Source of the DNA: Maricaulis sp963975345
Lineage (GTDB): Bacteria; Pseudomonadota; Alphaproteobacteria; Caulobacterales; Maricaulaceae
DNA: 64,000 nucleotides
NCBI RefSeq assembly: GCF_963975345.1
Contig: NZ_CAXBGE010000002.1
Location: 186,001-250,000, forward strand
Direction: 5' to 3'
A program made the position numbers and the translations under genes. The notes under the pieces were generated by a model that was not told the DNA's origin, ran no database searches, and saw only the letters and a program-made list of their open reading frames with translations. This document shows, in pieces, positions 9,484 through 17,004 of this stretch (positions are counted from its first letter, which is position 1; every line of letters starts with the position of its first letter).

Positions 9484-9501
9484 GCCAGCCTATAGGCTGG
9501 C
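9484..9501. promoter_or_regulatory. 18-bp perfect palindrome in a divergent promoter region
   Basis: GCCAGCCTATAGGCTGGC reads identically on both strands. It sits between the sugar-dehydrogenase-like gene (leftward, start 9456) and the small membrane-protein gene (rightward, start 9536). Position and symmetry fit an operator for a dimeric regulator serving both promoters. No regulator gene is adjacent, so the binding factor is unknown; a simple hairpin in the 5' leader is the alternative. Confidence 0.4.
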
Positions 9502-9535
9502 GCGCAGTCTGTAGAGCCCTCGAAGGTCCCCGCGC

Positions 9536-10000
9536 ATGTCGATTTTACGCACCGCCTTCATTTTTCTGCTCAGCGTCGTGCTGGGAACCGTGTTGGTCAG
9601 CATCGCCAACACCCATGTCGTGCTGCAATCGCTGTCTGCAGTCGGGGCCGACTTCTCCACCGCCGTGCGGCTCGACGCCATCAAGCGCGATCTTCTGGGC
9701 TTCGGGCCGACTCTGTTCGTCCTGGTGCTGATCGGCTTTACGATCGCCTTCCCGGTCGCTGGCTGGACCGCTCGCTTGCTTGGAAAACCCTGGCGCCGGA
9801 TCGGTTTTACCCTGGCAGGTGGGGCGGCGGTCGCCTGCATCATGCTGGCGATCACGACCTATTATGGCGAGGTCCTGCATTCATTGATCACGCCGGTCGC
9901 CTCAAGCCGGACCCTGACGGGCCTGCTCAGCCTGGCGCTGGGCGGCGCAGGCGCCGGCTTTTTCTTCTCGCTGCTCAAGCCTCCGGCCCGCAAAAACTGA
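9536..10000 (+). CDS. small four-helix inner-membrane protein, function unknown
   Basis: A 154-residue protein with four clear hydrophobic stretches: about residues 5-25 (TAFIFLLSVVLGTVLVSIAN), 57-78 (FGPTLFVLVLIGFTIAFPVAG), 90-108 (IGFTLAGGAAVACIMLAIT) and 128-147 (LLSLALGGAGAGFFFSLL). The short loop AARLLGKPWRRIG-like basic segment between helices 2 and 3 is positively charged (RLLGKPWRRIG), suggesting a cytoplasmic face. I do not recognise a family. It is divergently arranged with the sugar-dehydrogenase-like gene across the 9484 palindrome, which may be shared control. Confidence 0.7.
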   Translation: MSILRTAFIFLLSVVLGTVLVSIANTHVVLQSLSAVGADFSTAVRLDAIKRDLLGFGPTLFVLVLIGFTIAFPVAGWTARLLGKPWRRIGFTLAGGAAVACIMLAITTYYGEVLHSLITPVASSRTLTGLLSLALGGAGAGFFFSLLKPPARKN

Positions 10001-10121
10001 ATGGGTTTTGACCTCGGGGCATTGCGGCGTTCGATTGAATTGCATCTCGAATACAACCGGCAACACCGACCGGAGCTTGAAGCGGTGACGCAGGCCTCTG
10101 ACCGCACCTGGAGAAGCGGAC

Positions 10122-10262
10122 GTGAGCCGCGTCAGGCCGATTGCCGGGTCCGACCTGCGCCACATCCTCAAGGGAGGCGCCACCAGCTGCATTTCCGCCC
10201 CCTTCCTGCTTGCTGAGCGTGATCGCGAACATCGCCGGCGCGTGGCCCCGCGCTTTGCATAA
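10122..10262 (+). CDS. possible 46-residue basic peptide (doubtful)
   Basis: A GTG-initiated frame (MSRVRPIAGSDLRHILKGGA...) preceded by GGAGAAGCG at a normal ribosome-site distance. Third codon positions are strongly G/C, as in real genes of this window, and the peptide is basic with one Cys. It lies in the 471-base stretch 10001-10471, which otherwise has no gene. It has no recognised family, and such short frames arise by chance in high-GC DNA. It could also be a remnant of a longer broken gene. Low confidence. Confidence 0.2.
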   Translation: MSRVRPIAGSDLRHILKGGATSCISAPFLLAERDREHRRRVAPRFA

Positions 10263-10339
10263 TCGCAACTGTCGGACGAGACCGAGAACACGCCGCGTCG
10301 CCCATCTCCACTCCCGACCTATTGACGCCGGATTTGCCC

Positions 10340-10432
10340 CGGTCGGGTCAGGCCCGGCGACCGCCTGCGCGTCAGCCAGCGCAGGGCCGGTGGGCGACTA
10401 GGACAAAAAAATTAATATGAACTTAATGCTTC
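10340..10432 (+). promoter_or_regulatory. tandem hairpins followed by an AT-rich promoter-like tract
   Basis: Two adjacent stem-loops occur: CGGTC (10340-10344) with GACCG (10359-10363), then CCTGCGC (10364-10370) with GCGCAGG (10379-10385). They are followed by an unusually A/T-rich tract, ACAAAAAAATTAATATG, around 10403-10419. It leads to the 380-residue unknown gene at 10472, whose ribosome site is CAGGGA. The AT-rich tract stands out against its surroundings and is the likely promoter. Confidence 0.4.
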
Positions 10433-10471
10433 TGCTGCACCCTTCACATTCCCATCAGGGAAGTTTAGTTG

Positions 10472-11611
10472 ATGAACAATGCGGATCGTACACATTTAAA
10501 ATGGATTGTGCAGGGCGGTGCGACCCCGCGAATTCTCGACCTGTGGTCCATCGGACGACGCTTCCACGACAAGCCCGACCATATCTCCCATCCATTTTTC
10601 AGGAATCCGCGGCTCAATGCGAGTTTCCTGATCAAACACACAGTCCGCGCCGAAGATCGGGCCTATTTGGCCACCGAGGACCCGGTCGTCACCAAGGTCA
10701 TCATCCCGGTGAATACCGCCGACCTCTCGATGGGTGGCCACACTTTCATCGTCGAGGAACGTGACTTCGACAGCCGGTTGCGGAAATTTCTCGGCGCCGG
10801 GTCGGAAAACAAGCATTTCGATGCCGACCTTGAGCGACTGAAAGATCTTGCCGACCTCCCATCTTTCGACCCTTTCCTGCTCGCCGACCGCTACGCGGAG
10901 TGTCATCACCCTGTTGCACGGCATTATTTCAGCATCACCGAAGCGGATCAGGTCGCGATGCGCCGCCACGTCGCGCAGCAAATCGCCGGCGTTGTCGGGC
11001 TGGCTTTCGGAGCGGGCGAGCTGAGGCGGGATGACCGGCGAGCGCTCAAATTTGCCGAACAACTTTTGTGTGACGATCCGTCAGACAGCATGCACCAGCT
11101 GCGTACGACGCTCGGCCTGAGCGATGACGAGTTTTCACAAGGCATTTTCGGCTGGAAGGGCACGCTCTATTACCGCTGGAGCGTCGATGTCGCGAAATAT
11201 GAATTGCGCGATTTTCTCAGGGAAATGAATGCTCTGACCATATCAAGCGCGACCCCCGCCGAGACCGAGCAGATCAACAAAATTCGCCGTTCAATCATCA
11301 ACGAAGTTCGCAATCGTTGGAGAGCGCTCAGCTCGATAATCGACGAATATGACCGGGAATTCGGCCTGTTCTGTCACGGCGGCGACCCGACCGTCATTCG
11401 CCGTTTTCTCCTCAACGCGCCCCACTATTTCCGGGACCTCGGCAGCGATCTGGGCGTGGTGACACACGTCACATCGTTCTGGATATACTGGTGGAGCGGC
11501 CGCGAAAAAGGCAGTCTGCCGGCGATGGACGCGATGGAGATTTTTCCAAACTTCCTGCGCAGTCTGACACGCGATTCTGGTCCGGAATCGAACACGTTTC
11601 TCATCGCCTGA
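10472..11611 (+). CDS. hypothetical protein, no recognised family
   Basis: A 379-residue soluble protein that I cannot assign. There is no signal peptide or membrane helix. The sequence is rich in Arg, Asp and Phe, with a mid-protein helical region (about residues 240-300, KYELRDFLREMNAL to RNRWRALSSIIDEYDREFGLF) that could form a coiled bundle, and aromatic clusters such as LYYRWSVDVAKYE and FWIYWWSGREKG. I set the start at the ATG at 10472, with CAGGGA 10-11 bases upstream, rather than the TTG one codon earlier. It stands alone, behind an AT-rich leader and facing the leftward ABC/M1 gene. By eye it is less GC-rich than its neighbours, which could mean recent acquisition; this was not computed. 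Confidence 0.75.
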   Translation: MNNADRTHLKWIVQGGATPRILDLWSIGRRFHDKPDHISHPFFRNPRLNASFLIKHTVRAEDRAYLATEDPVVTKVIIPVNTADLSMGGHTFIVEERDFDSRLRKFLGAGSENKHFDADLERLKDLADLPSFDPFLLADRYAECHHPVARHYFSITEADQVAMRRHVAQQIAGVVGLAFGAGELRRDDRRALKFAEQLLCDDPSDSMHQLRTTLGLSDDEFSQGIFGWKGTLYYRWSVDVAKYELRDFLREMNALTISSATPAETEQINKIRRSIINEVRNRWRALSSIIDEYDREFGLFCHGGDPTVIRRFLLNAPHYFRDLGSDLGVVTHVTSFWIYWWSGREKGSLPAMDAMEIFPNFLRSLTRDSGPESNTFLIA

Positions 11612-11679
11612 CGCATGATCCGCAGTGCGCGTGCGGCCCCCACCTCCCGTCCGGGATTGGGTGGGGGCCCGCGCCGGCC

Positions 11680-14600
11680 CTACTCGATCGTCACCCGGCT
11701 GAGATTATCATCCGAATTGCGGTCGATCAGCTTGTTGTAGGGATCGATCCCGGCATAGACCGGCTCTTGGTCAACGATCAGTTCGATCCGCATCGTGGTC
11801 TCATTGATGCGATGCTTGTCCATGTAGAGCACGTGATCTGAGCCCTGGATCGCACCATCGAGATCGCGGGTGAAGACACCGATATCGACCATGTAGTCGA
11901 TATCTTCCTCGGTCTCGACGCCCTCGCCATCGGCTGCGAATTTATGCGCCTCGATGTCCATCACCAGATCCCAGCGGCCATCTTCGCGCTGGGTCGCCGT
12001 TGCATCGGTGACCTTGAGATCGAACAGCACGATCCGTTCGAAGAAGTCGTGGATCATCTGCTCATGCTCCGGCCCGGCTTCTTCGCGCAGAATGCGCAGG
12101 AAATCGAGCGTGGTGGCATAGGGGCGGCTCGAATAGGCACGCTCCTCGATCAGTCTTGCCATGACGTGATTGACGACATCCTCGCCGAGATAGTCCTGCA
12201 GCGCATACATGATCACCGCGCCCTTGCGGTAATGGATGTATTGTTGGTTCTCGACGCGATAGAGCGGCTGTTCCTCAATCGCTTCCGAACCGCGGGCGCT
12301 GAGATAGCGGTCGAGCTCGTATTTGAGGAAGCGGCGCATATTGTCCTCGCCATACTCCTGACGCATCAGCATCAGAGCCGAGTATTGGGCGAAGGTCTCG
12401 ATCAACATGGTGCCGCCCTGGACATTGGCTGACATCACCTGATGCGCCCACCATTGGTGCGCCGCCTCGTGAGCCGTGACGTAATACACATAGTCGATAT
12501 CGTCAGGATCACGCAGATCAGCAATGAAACCAATGGCCTCCGAAAACGGGATCGTGTTCGGGAAGGATTGGGCAAAGCTGGCATAGGCCGGGAATTCCAG
12601 AATGCGGAACTGGCGGTATTGATAGGGGCTGAAATGCTCCGAGAAATACGCCAAGGCATCCTCGGACGCCGTCAGCATGCGCTCGACATTCCAAGCATGC
12701 GGCTCGTGATAGAAGACCTGGAGATCGATCCCGTTTCGTGTCCGCTCTGCCAGCTGATAATCCGCCGAGAGCCACGAGTAGAAGTTCAGGATCGGGCGAT
12801 CCATGATGTATTCGAAATAGTGACGGTCACCCTCCACCCAGTCACGCTCGAGATAGCCCGGCGCGATGGCGGTCTGTCCGACACTGGTCGAGACGATGGT
12901 CCGGAAGCTGACATAGTCGGACGTCTTTCCGAACGCGCTCTCATTCCAGTGGGTTTCATCCTCAAGCGGGAAGGCCCGCGGGATTGGCTCGAGCCCGTCG
13001 CGCCGGCGTTGCTGCCGGTCGGTCAGACGCCAGCCCTGATTGAAGCCGATATTGGGCATCGACTCGCCATTATTGAAGAATGTGCCGTTGTAATTGACCG
13101 TCGTGATATTGCCGGAATTGCGGAAGCCCGGATTATTGTGGGCAATTGCGAAGTCGAAGATCCGCGTCTCACCCGGTTGCATCGGCGCATCCAGAGCGAA
13201 GCTGTAGATGTAGAACGGTTCATCCGACGTCGCCAGGCTTGCCCCTTCCAGACTTTGTGAGACGACGGTCGTGTACTCTCCGTAGGAGATCCACAACGTG
13301 TCGATCGGCCCGTCAGTCTTATTCTCCAGCACATAGCTGCCGCGTGCCGTGTAGCGCCGGTCCTCGGGATAGATATCAACGTCATAGCTGGTATCGGTGA
13401 TCGTCGGCTGCGGCAGATCGTCGAGATAGAGATATTGCCGCTCATAATCCGCACGAAGGGTCCGGTGGTCGGGCCCCGAAATGTATTCATTGAGCACATT
13501 GGTATTGTAGAAAATCCAGCCGCCGGTGAGGCCGGCACCAATAATGGCGACGGCAGCCAGCGAAGCAGTGGCCGGGCTGAAGCCGCCGAACAGACCAGCC
13601 AGACGTTTCAGGATGGGCTGCGGCGCACCGCGATTCCACAATTGATAGGCCAGCACCAGCAGAAGCAGCGCCCAAAAGCCCCAATAGACCGAGAACAAGA
13701 CGCTGATGCCAAAGAAATGACCATAGCGGTTCATGTCTGACCAGGGGGCCGCCGGGATTGACCCGTACTGGTAGAGATTATGATCGAAGCCGATCTGGGC
13801 CATCACCAGGGTGATGATGAAGAAGACCAGCATGACCGCCATGCCGAGCCAGCGATTATTGGTCAGCACCTGGAAGAAGATCGCCAGCGCCGCCAGCATA
13901 ACCGGCGGGATCACCAGTTCAAACACGCTGCGGACGAAATACTGGTCGAGCTCGAAGACCGAATAGCCCTTGATCGCCTGGGAGGCGATCGAGGCCAAGA
14001 TTGCGACGACAACGAGCGATATGATCACCACGCACATGGCGAGGAATTTGGTGGAAATGAACACCCAGCTCGGTGTTGGTGTGGCCTCGGTGATCTCGGA
14101 GAATCCGACCCGCCGCTCGCGCCACATCAGCTCGGCGGCATAATAGATCACGATCACAATCGGGATGATCGAATAGGCGCCGTTGATCAGATTGATGAAG
14201 ACGCGCGTGACCGGGTAATTCGCCGTGCCATAGACCTCACCACCGAAGAAGAAGCCGGGAACGGTGTTCAAAAGGCCGAGCACGAGCAGAATCCAGAAGG
14301 CGACATTGAGCACCACGCCCTTCACCTCGAAATTGAGCCGGGCGAAGAATTGCTGGATCTGTGTGGCGGTGCCGGTCGAGGTGGTTGCGCGCGGCAGCGT
14401 GATATCGGAAATCGCTGCTGGTGCCGCCATTGCTGGACCGGTGGCAGGCTTTGAGCGACCGCCGCCCGTCGAGGCTTTCCGGAAGCGGAAGGTCGCGATA
14501 TTGAGCACCAGCAGCGCGAGGCCAATGCCGATCCACAACAGACGATTCTGCATGAACAGCCCGTCGAACGCCATCACCTGGTTATTCTGTTCCGAGACGG

Positions 14601-15270
14601 TCCAGTAGCGGGTGACTTCACTGAATGTGTTGAGGCCAAACGGGTCGATCAGGGCGATGGTTTCGCGCAGGTCTGGTGCGTTCTGCGCCAGGCCGAGGCC
14701 GACGAAATACAACACCAACAGCCCGACAAAAGTGGCATAGGTCATAATGGTCGAGCGGGTGAAATTGGCGACCGTGAACAGGATGGTCCCCACGACCCAC
14801 ATATTCACCAGCCCGAGCGTCGCATAGAGATAGAGGAAGTGGCCCAGATTGGTCGGCCCGATCAATTCCTGGTCGAGCCAGGGCATTTGCGAGCCGATCA
14901 GGAAGGCGAGCGGCACGCTGGCGAAGGCCAGAGCCGTCGCGATATAGCCGCCGACAAAGCGCCCGAGAACGAAGTCCAGCTTGCGGATGGGCCGCGAGTA
15001 GAACATCTCCTCGGTCTTGAAGCTCTGGTCTCTCAGAACGCCGGAGGAGAGCAGTGCCGTCGGAATAATGGCACCGAAAATGGAGAATATCAGGAGGTTG
15101 ATCGTCAGGGCGTTGGGCGAGTTGATATTGGTCGCACCGCCACCGCCGATCTGGATATTGTCAATGGTGATACCGCCAAAGGCCAGCAGGAAGAAAATGG
15201 CGAAGACGGCGATGAAAGTGGGTGAGAACAGCTGGTAGCGAACCTCAAACCCGGCAATTTTCGAGAGCAT
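11680..15270 (-). CDS. ABC-2 type permease fused to an M1-family metallopeptidase
   Basis: A 1196-residue fusion. The N-terminal half (about residues 1-640) holds two ABC-2-like permease blocks with some twelve hydrophobic segments. The C-terminal part (about residues 660-1196) is an M1 gluzincin: the zinc site reads AHEAAHQWW near residue 930 (HExxH), with the third ligand Glu in GGTMLIETFAQY about 20 residues later. The peptidase domain should face the periplasm if the last helix (about residues 570-595) exits outward. A strong AAAGGAG ribosome site precedes the ATG. The ATPase gene lies 29 bases upstream in the same direction. This permease/aminopeptidase architecture is known in proteobacteria and bacteroidetes, but its substrate is not. 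Confidence 0.9.
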   Translation of the reverse strand: MLSKIAGFEVRYQLFSPTFIAVFAIFFLLAFGGITIDNIQIGGGGATNINSPNALTINLLIFSIFGAIIPTALLSSGVLRDQSFKTEEMFYSRPIRKLDFVLGRFVGGYIATALAFASVPLAFLIGSQMPWLDQELIGPTNLGHFLYLYATLGLVNMWVVGTILFTVANFTRSTIMTYATFVGLLVLYFVGLGLAQNAPDLRETIALIDPFGLNTFSEVTRYWTVSEQNNQVMAFDGLFMQNRLLWIGIGLALLVLNIATFRFRKASTGGGRSKPATGPAMAAPAAISDITLPRATTSTGTATQIQQFFARLNFEVKGVVLNVAFWILLVLGLLNTVPGFFFGGEVYGTANYPVTRVFINLINGAYSIIPIVIVIYYAAELMWRERRVGFSEITEATPTPSWVFISTKFLAMCVVIISLVVVAILASIASQAIKGYSVFELDQYFVRSVFELVIPPVMLAALAIFFQVLTNNRWLGMAVMLVFFIITLVMAQIGFDHNLYQYGSIPAAPWSDMNRYGHFFGISVLFSVYWGFWALLLLVLAYQLWNRGAPQPILKRLAGLFGGFSPATASLAAVAIIGAGLTGGWIFYNTNVLNEYISGPDHRTLRADYERQYLYLDDLPQPTITDTSYDVDIYPEDRRYTARGSYVLENKTDGPIDTLWISYGEYTTVVSQSLEGASLATSDEPFYIYSFALDAPMQPGETRIFDFAIAHNNPGFRNSGNITTVNYNGTFFNNGESMPNIGFNQGWRLTDRQQRRRDGLEPIPRAFPLEDETHWNESAFGKTSDYVSFRTIVSTSVGQTAIAPGYLERDWVEGDRHYFEYIMDRPILNFYSWLSADYQLAERTRNGIDLQVFYHEPHAWNVERMLTASEDALAYFSEHFSPYQYRQFRILEFPAYASFAQSFPNTIPFSEAIGFIADLRDPDDIDYVYYVTAHEAAHQWWAHQVMSANVQGGTMLIETFAQYSALMLMRQEYGEDNMRRFLKYELDRYLSARGSEAIEEQPLYRVENQQYIHYRKGAVIMYALQDYLGEDVVNHVMARLIEERAYSSRPYATTLDFLRILREEAGPEHEQMIHDFFERIVLFDLKVTDATATQREDGRWDLVMDIEAHKFAADGEGVETEEDIDYMVDIGVFTRDLDGAIQGSDHVLYMDKHRINETTMRIELIVDQEPVYAGIDPYNKLIDRNSDDNLSRVTIE

Positions 15271-15299
15271 GGTGTGCTCCTTTCAGTAGGGTTTGAGGA

Positions 15300-16190
15300 T
15301 CAGGCGGCGGCCGCCGAGGCGGTCTGGCCCTGGCGGATCGTCGAGAAATACACGTCTTCAAGATCGGCCGCGATCGGCTCGAAACCCTCGCCAGGATTTG
15401 TGTCGGCGATCACGTGAATTTTCACCTGACCGACCGTCAGACGTTCGGAGATGATGTTGTATTTGCTGCGCAGACCAGCCAGTTCCGACTTCGCGATGGT
15501 GCGCGCCCAGACCTTGCCGTCGAGCGCCGCGATCAGGTCGCCGGGCGAGCCCTTGGCGACAATCTTGCCGCCATTCATGATCGCCATATTCGGGCAGAGA
15601 TCAGAGACGTCCTCGACGATGTGAGTGGAGAGGATCACCGCGACATTCTCACCGATTTCCGAGAGCAGATTGTGAAAGCGGTTGCGCTCTTCCGGGTCGA
15701 GACCGGCGGTGGGCTCATCGACGATGATCAATTGCGGGTCGCCGAGCAGGGCTTGGGCAATGCCGAAGCGCTGGCGCATGCCTCCGGAGAAGCTGGCAAC
15801 CGCCTTGTTGGCGTGCTGCGCCAGATTGGTCTGTTCCAGCAGGCTGGTCACGACGGCCTTGCGTTCCTTGCCGTTGGAAAGGCCTTTGAGGACGGCGAGA
15901 TGGTCGAGCATCGCCCGCGCCGACATGCGCGGATAGACACCGAAATCCTGCGGCAGATAGCCGAGCGTGGCGCGCAGGGCCTGCGGATCCTTGAGAATGT
16001 CGATATCGCCGAAGGTCAGCGTGCCCGCATCGGGGGCCTGCAGTGTCGCAATCGTCCGCATCAGGGTCGATTTGCCGGCCCCATTGGGCCCCAACAAGCC
16101 GAACATCCCCTTGGGGATCGACAGATCCACATTGTCCAGCGCCCGAACTTTATTGCCGTAGGTTTTCGACAGTCCCTTGATTTCCAGCAT
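15300..16190 (-). CDS. ABC transporter ATP-binding protein
   Basis: A 296-residue ATPase of the CcmA/ABC-2 class. Walker A reads GLLGPNGAGKST (about residues 32-43), the signature is SFSGGMRQRFG (about 136-146), and Walker B is LIIVDEPTAGLD (about 159-170), followed by the switch His in LSTHIVED. The C-terminal 60-70 residues form an extension that may contact the permease. It shares a transcript with the permease-peptidase gene downstream and should energise it. The upstream 177 bases contain a 20-bp palindrome, and the MarR gene lies just beyond, so MarR control is plausible. Confidence 0.93.
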   Translation of the reverse strand: MLEIKGLSKTYGNKVRALDNVDLSIPKGMFGLLGPNGAGKSTLMRTIATLQAPDAGTLTFGDIDILKDPQALRATLGYLPQDFGVYPRMSARAMLDHLAVLKGLSNGKERKAVVTSLLEQTNLAQHANKAVASFSGGMRQRFGIAQALLGDPQLIIVDEPTAGLDPEERNRFHNLLSEIGENVAVILSTHIVEDVSDLCPNMAIMNGGKIVAKGSPGDLIAALDGKVWARTIAKSELAGLRSKYNIISERLTVGQVKIHVIADTNPGEGFEPIAADLEDVYFSTIRQGQTASAAAA

Positions 16191-16276
16191 ATTGAATTTT
16201 CGGTCGCGCTCGCGGTCCGCCCCTCTTGATTAACGGTCGCAACCGGCATCGGTCGCGATTTTCACATTACCATATC

Positions 16277-16296
16277 GCAGGTGGTTCCCCACCTGC
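16277..16296. promoter_or_regulatory. palindromic operator candidate upstream of the ABC/M1 operon
   Basis: GCAGGTGG and CCACCTGC form perfect 8-bp arms around a 4-base centre. The site is 87 bases upstream of the ATPase start codon and 72 bases past the MarR stop codon. Size and symmetry suit a MarR-type dimer, so the neighbouring regulator is the first candidate. An RNA hairpin in the leader is the alternative reading. Confidence 0.4.
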
Positions 16297-16367
16297 AGAG
16301 GGACTTCACGTCGCGAAATCCCCGTCTCGATCTTTGCACCGTGCCCTGTGGGAACGGCATGCCCATG

Positions 16368-16841
16368 TTAGCTGGCCTGCATCCGGGCCAGTAATGATTT
16401 TGTGCTCAATGCGTTACGCCCGTCGACCAACCCCCGATGCAGGTCCATGCCGATCTCATCGAACAGATGCGAATAGGCGCGCTCCAGCAGCGGCAGGAAA
16501 GTTTGAAGCTTTTGCGCTTCCTGTGTTCCGGACTCCGTCAACCGGACCTGGCGTCGGCGGCGGTCGTCGGGATCGTCACCGATCTCAACCAGCCCCTCTT
16601 TCTCCAGCCATTTCAACCGCTGCGACGCCAATTGATGCGACAAGCCAAGCTCCTCGGCCAGCGCGGAGACGGATTGCGATCCGACATGGAAAAGCGTTTG
16701 CACCAAGCTGGTCGCATAGGCCGGCAGAAGCAGACCGTGGGCCTGCAGACACTCATCCATCTGCTCATACAGATCCACGGAAGCCTGTCGAACCCTGAGG
16801 GCAAAGGCTGCCCGGCCGTCGAAAAAAGGTATTTCGCTCAT
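16368..16841 (-). CDS. MarR-family transcriptional regulator
   Basis: A 157-residue winged-helix regulator. The DNA-binding core is VSALAEELGLSHQLASQRLKWLEKEGLV (about residues 57-84), followed by the wing stretch DDPDDRRRRQVRLTESG typical of MarR proteins. Helices at both ends form the dimer interface. It lies directly upstream of the ABC/M1 operon on the same strand and divergent from the ABC-F gene. Its promoter region has a perfect TATAAT with a TTGCGCAA palindrome just upstream, which suggests autoregulation. The ligand is unknown. Confidence 0.9.
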   Translation of the reverse strand: MSEIPFFDGRAAFALRVRQASVDLYEQMDECLQAHGLLLPAYATSLVQTLFHVGSQSVSALAEELGLSHQLASQRLKWLEKEGLVEIGDDPDDRRRRQVRLTESGTQEAQKLQTFLPLLERAYSHLFDEIGMDLHRGLVDGRNALSTKSLLARMQAS

Positions 16842-16884
16842 GCTTTCCGACGCCGTCCTTCATCATCTTGATCGTCAGATTGGC

Positions 16885-16914
16885 ATTATACAATCAGTTG
16901 CGCAAGTGTACGCA
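16885..16914 (-). promoter_or_regulatory. promoter and palindrome upstream of the MarR gene
   Basis: On the minus strand a perfect -10 box TATAAT (16885-16890) is preceded by a weak -35-like TGCGTA about 18 bases upstream. The spacer contains the palindrome TTGCGCAA (16898-16905), extended to 12 of 14 symmetric positions. A regulator bound there would block RNA polymerase. The stretch TTGCGCAAGTGTACG closely resembles TTGCGCAAGTATGCG at 38055-38069. Confidence 0.45.
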
Positions 16915-17004
16915 TAAATATTTTCCCCCAAACCACCCTTTCTGGCGCGCAGCACCTGATCGCGGACCGTGACCTTCGGTGCCGCGCCCTGTATGCGGTG
17001 CCTC

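Noticed and set aside
10001..10216. 71-residue plus-strand frame directly after the small membrane-protein gene
   Set aside because: Codon third positions look less gene-like than the alternative frame at 10122, there is no good ribosome site, and it has no family features.
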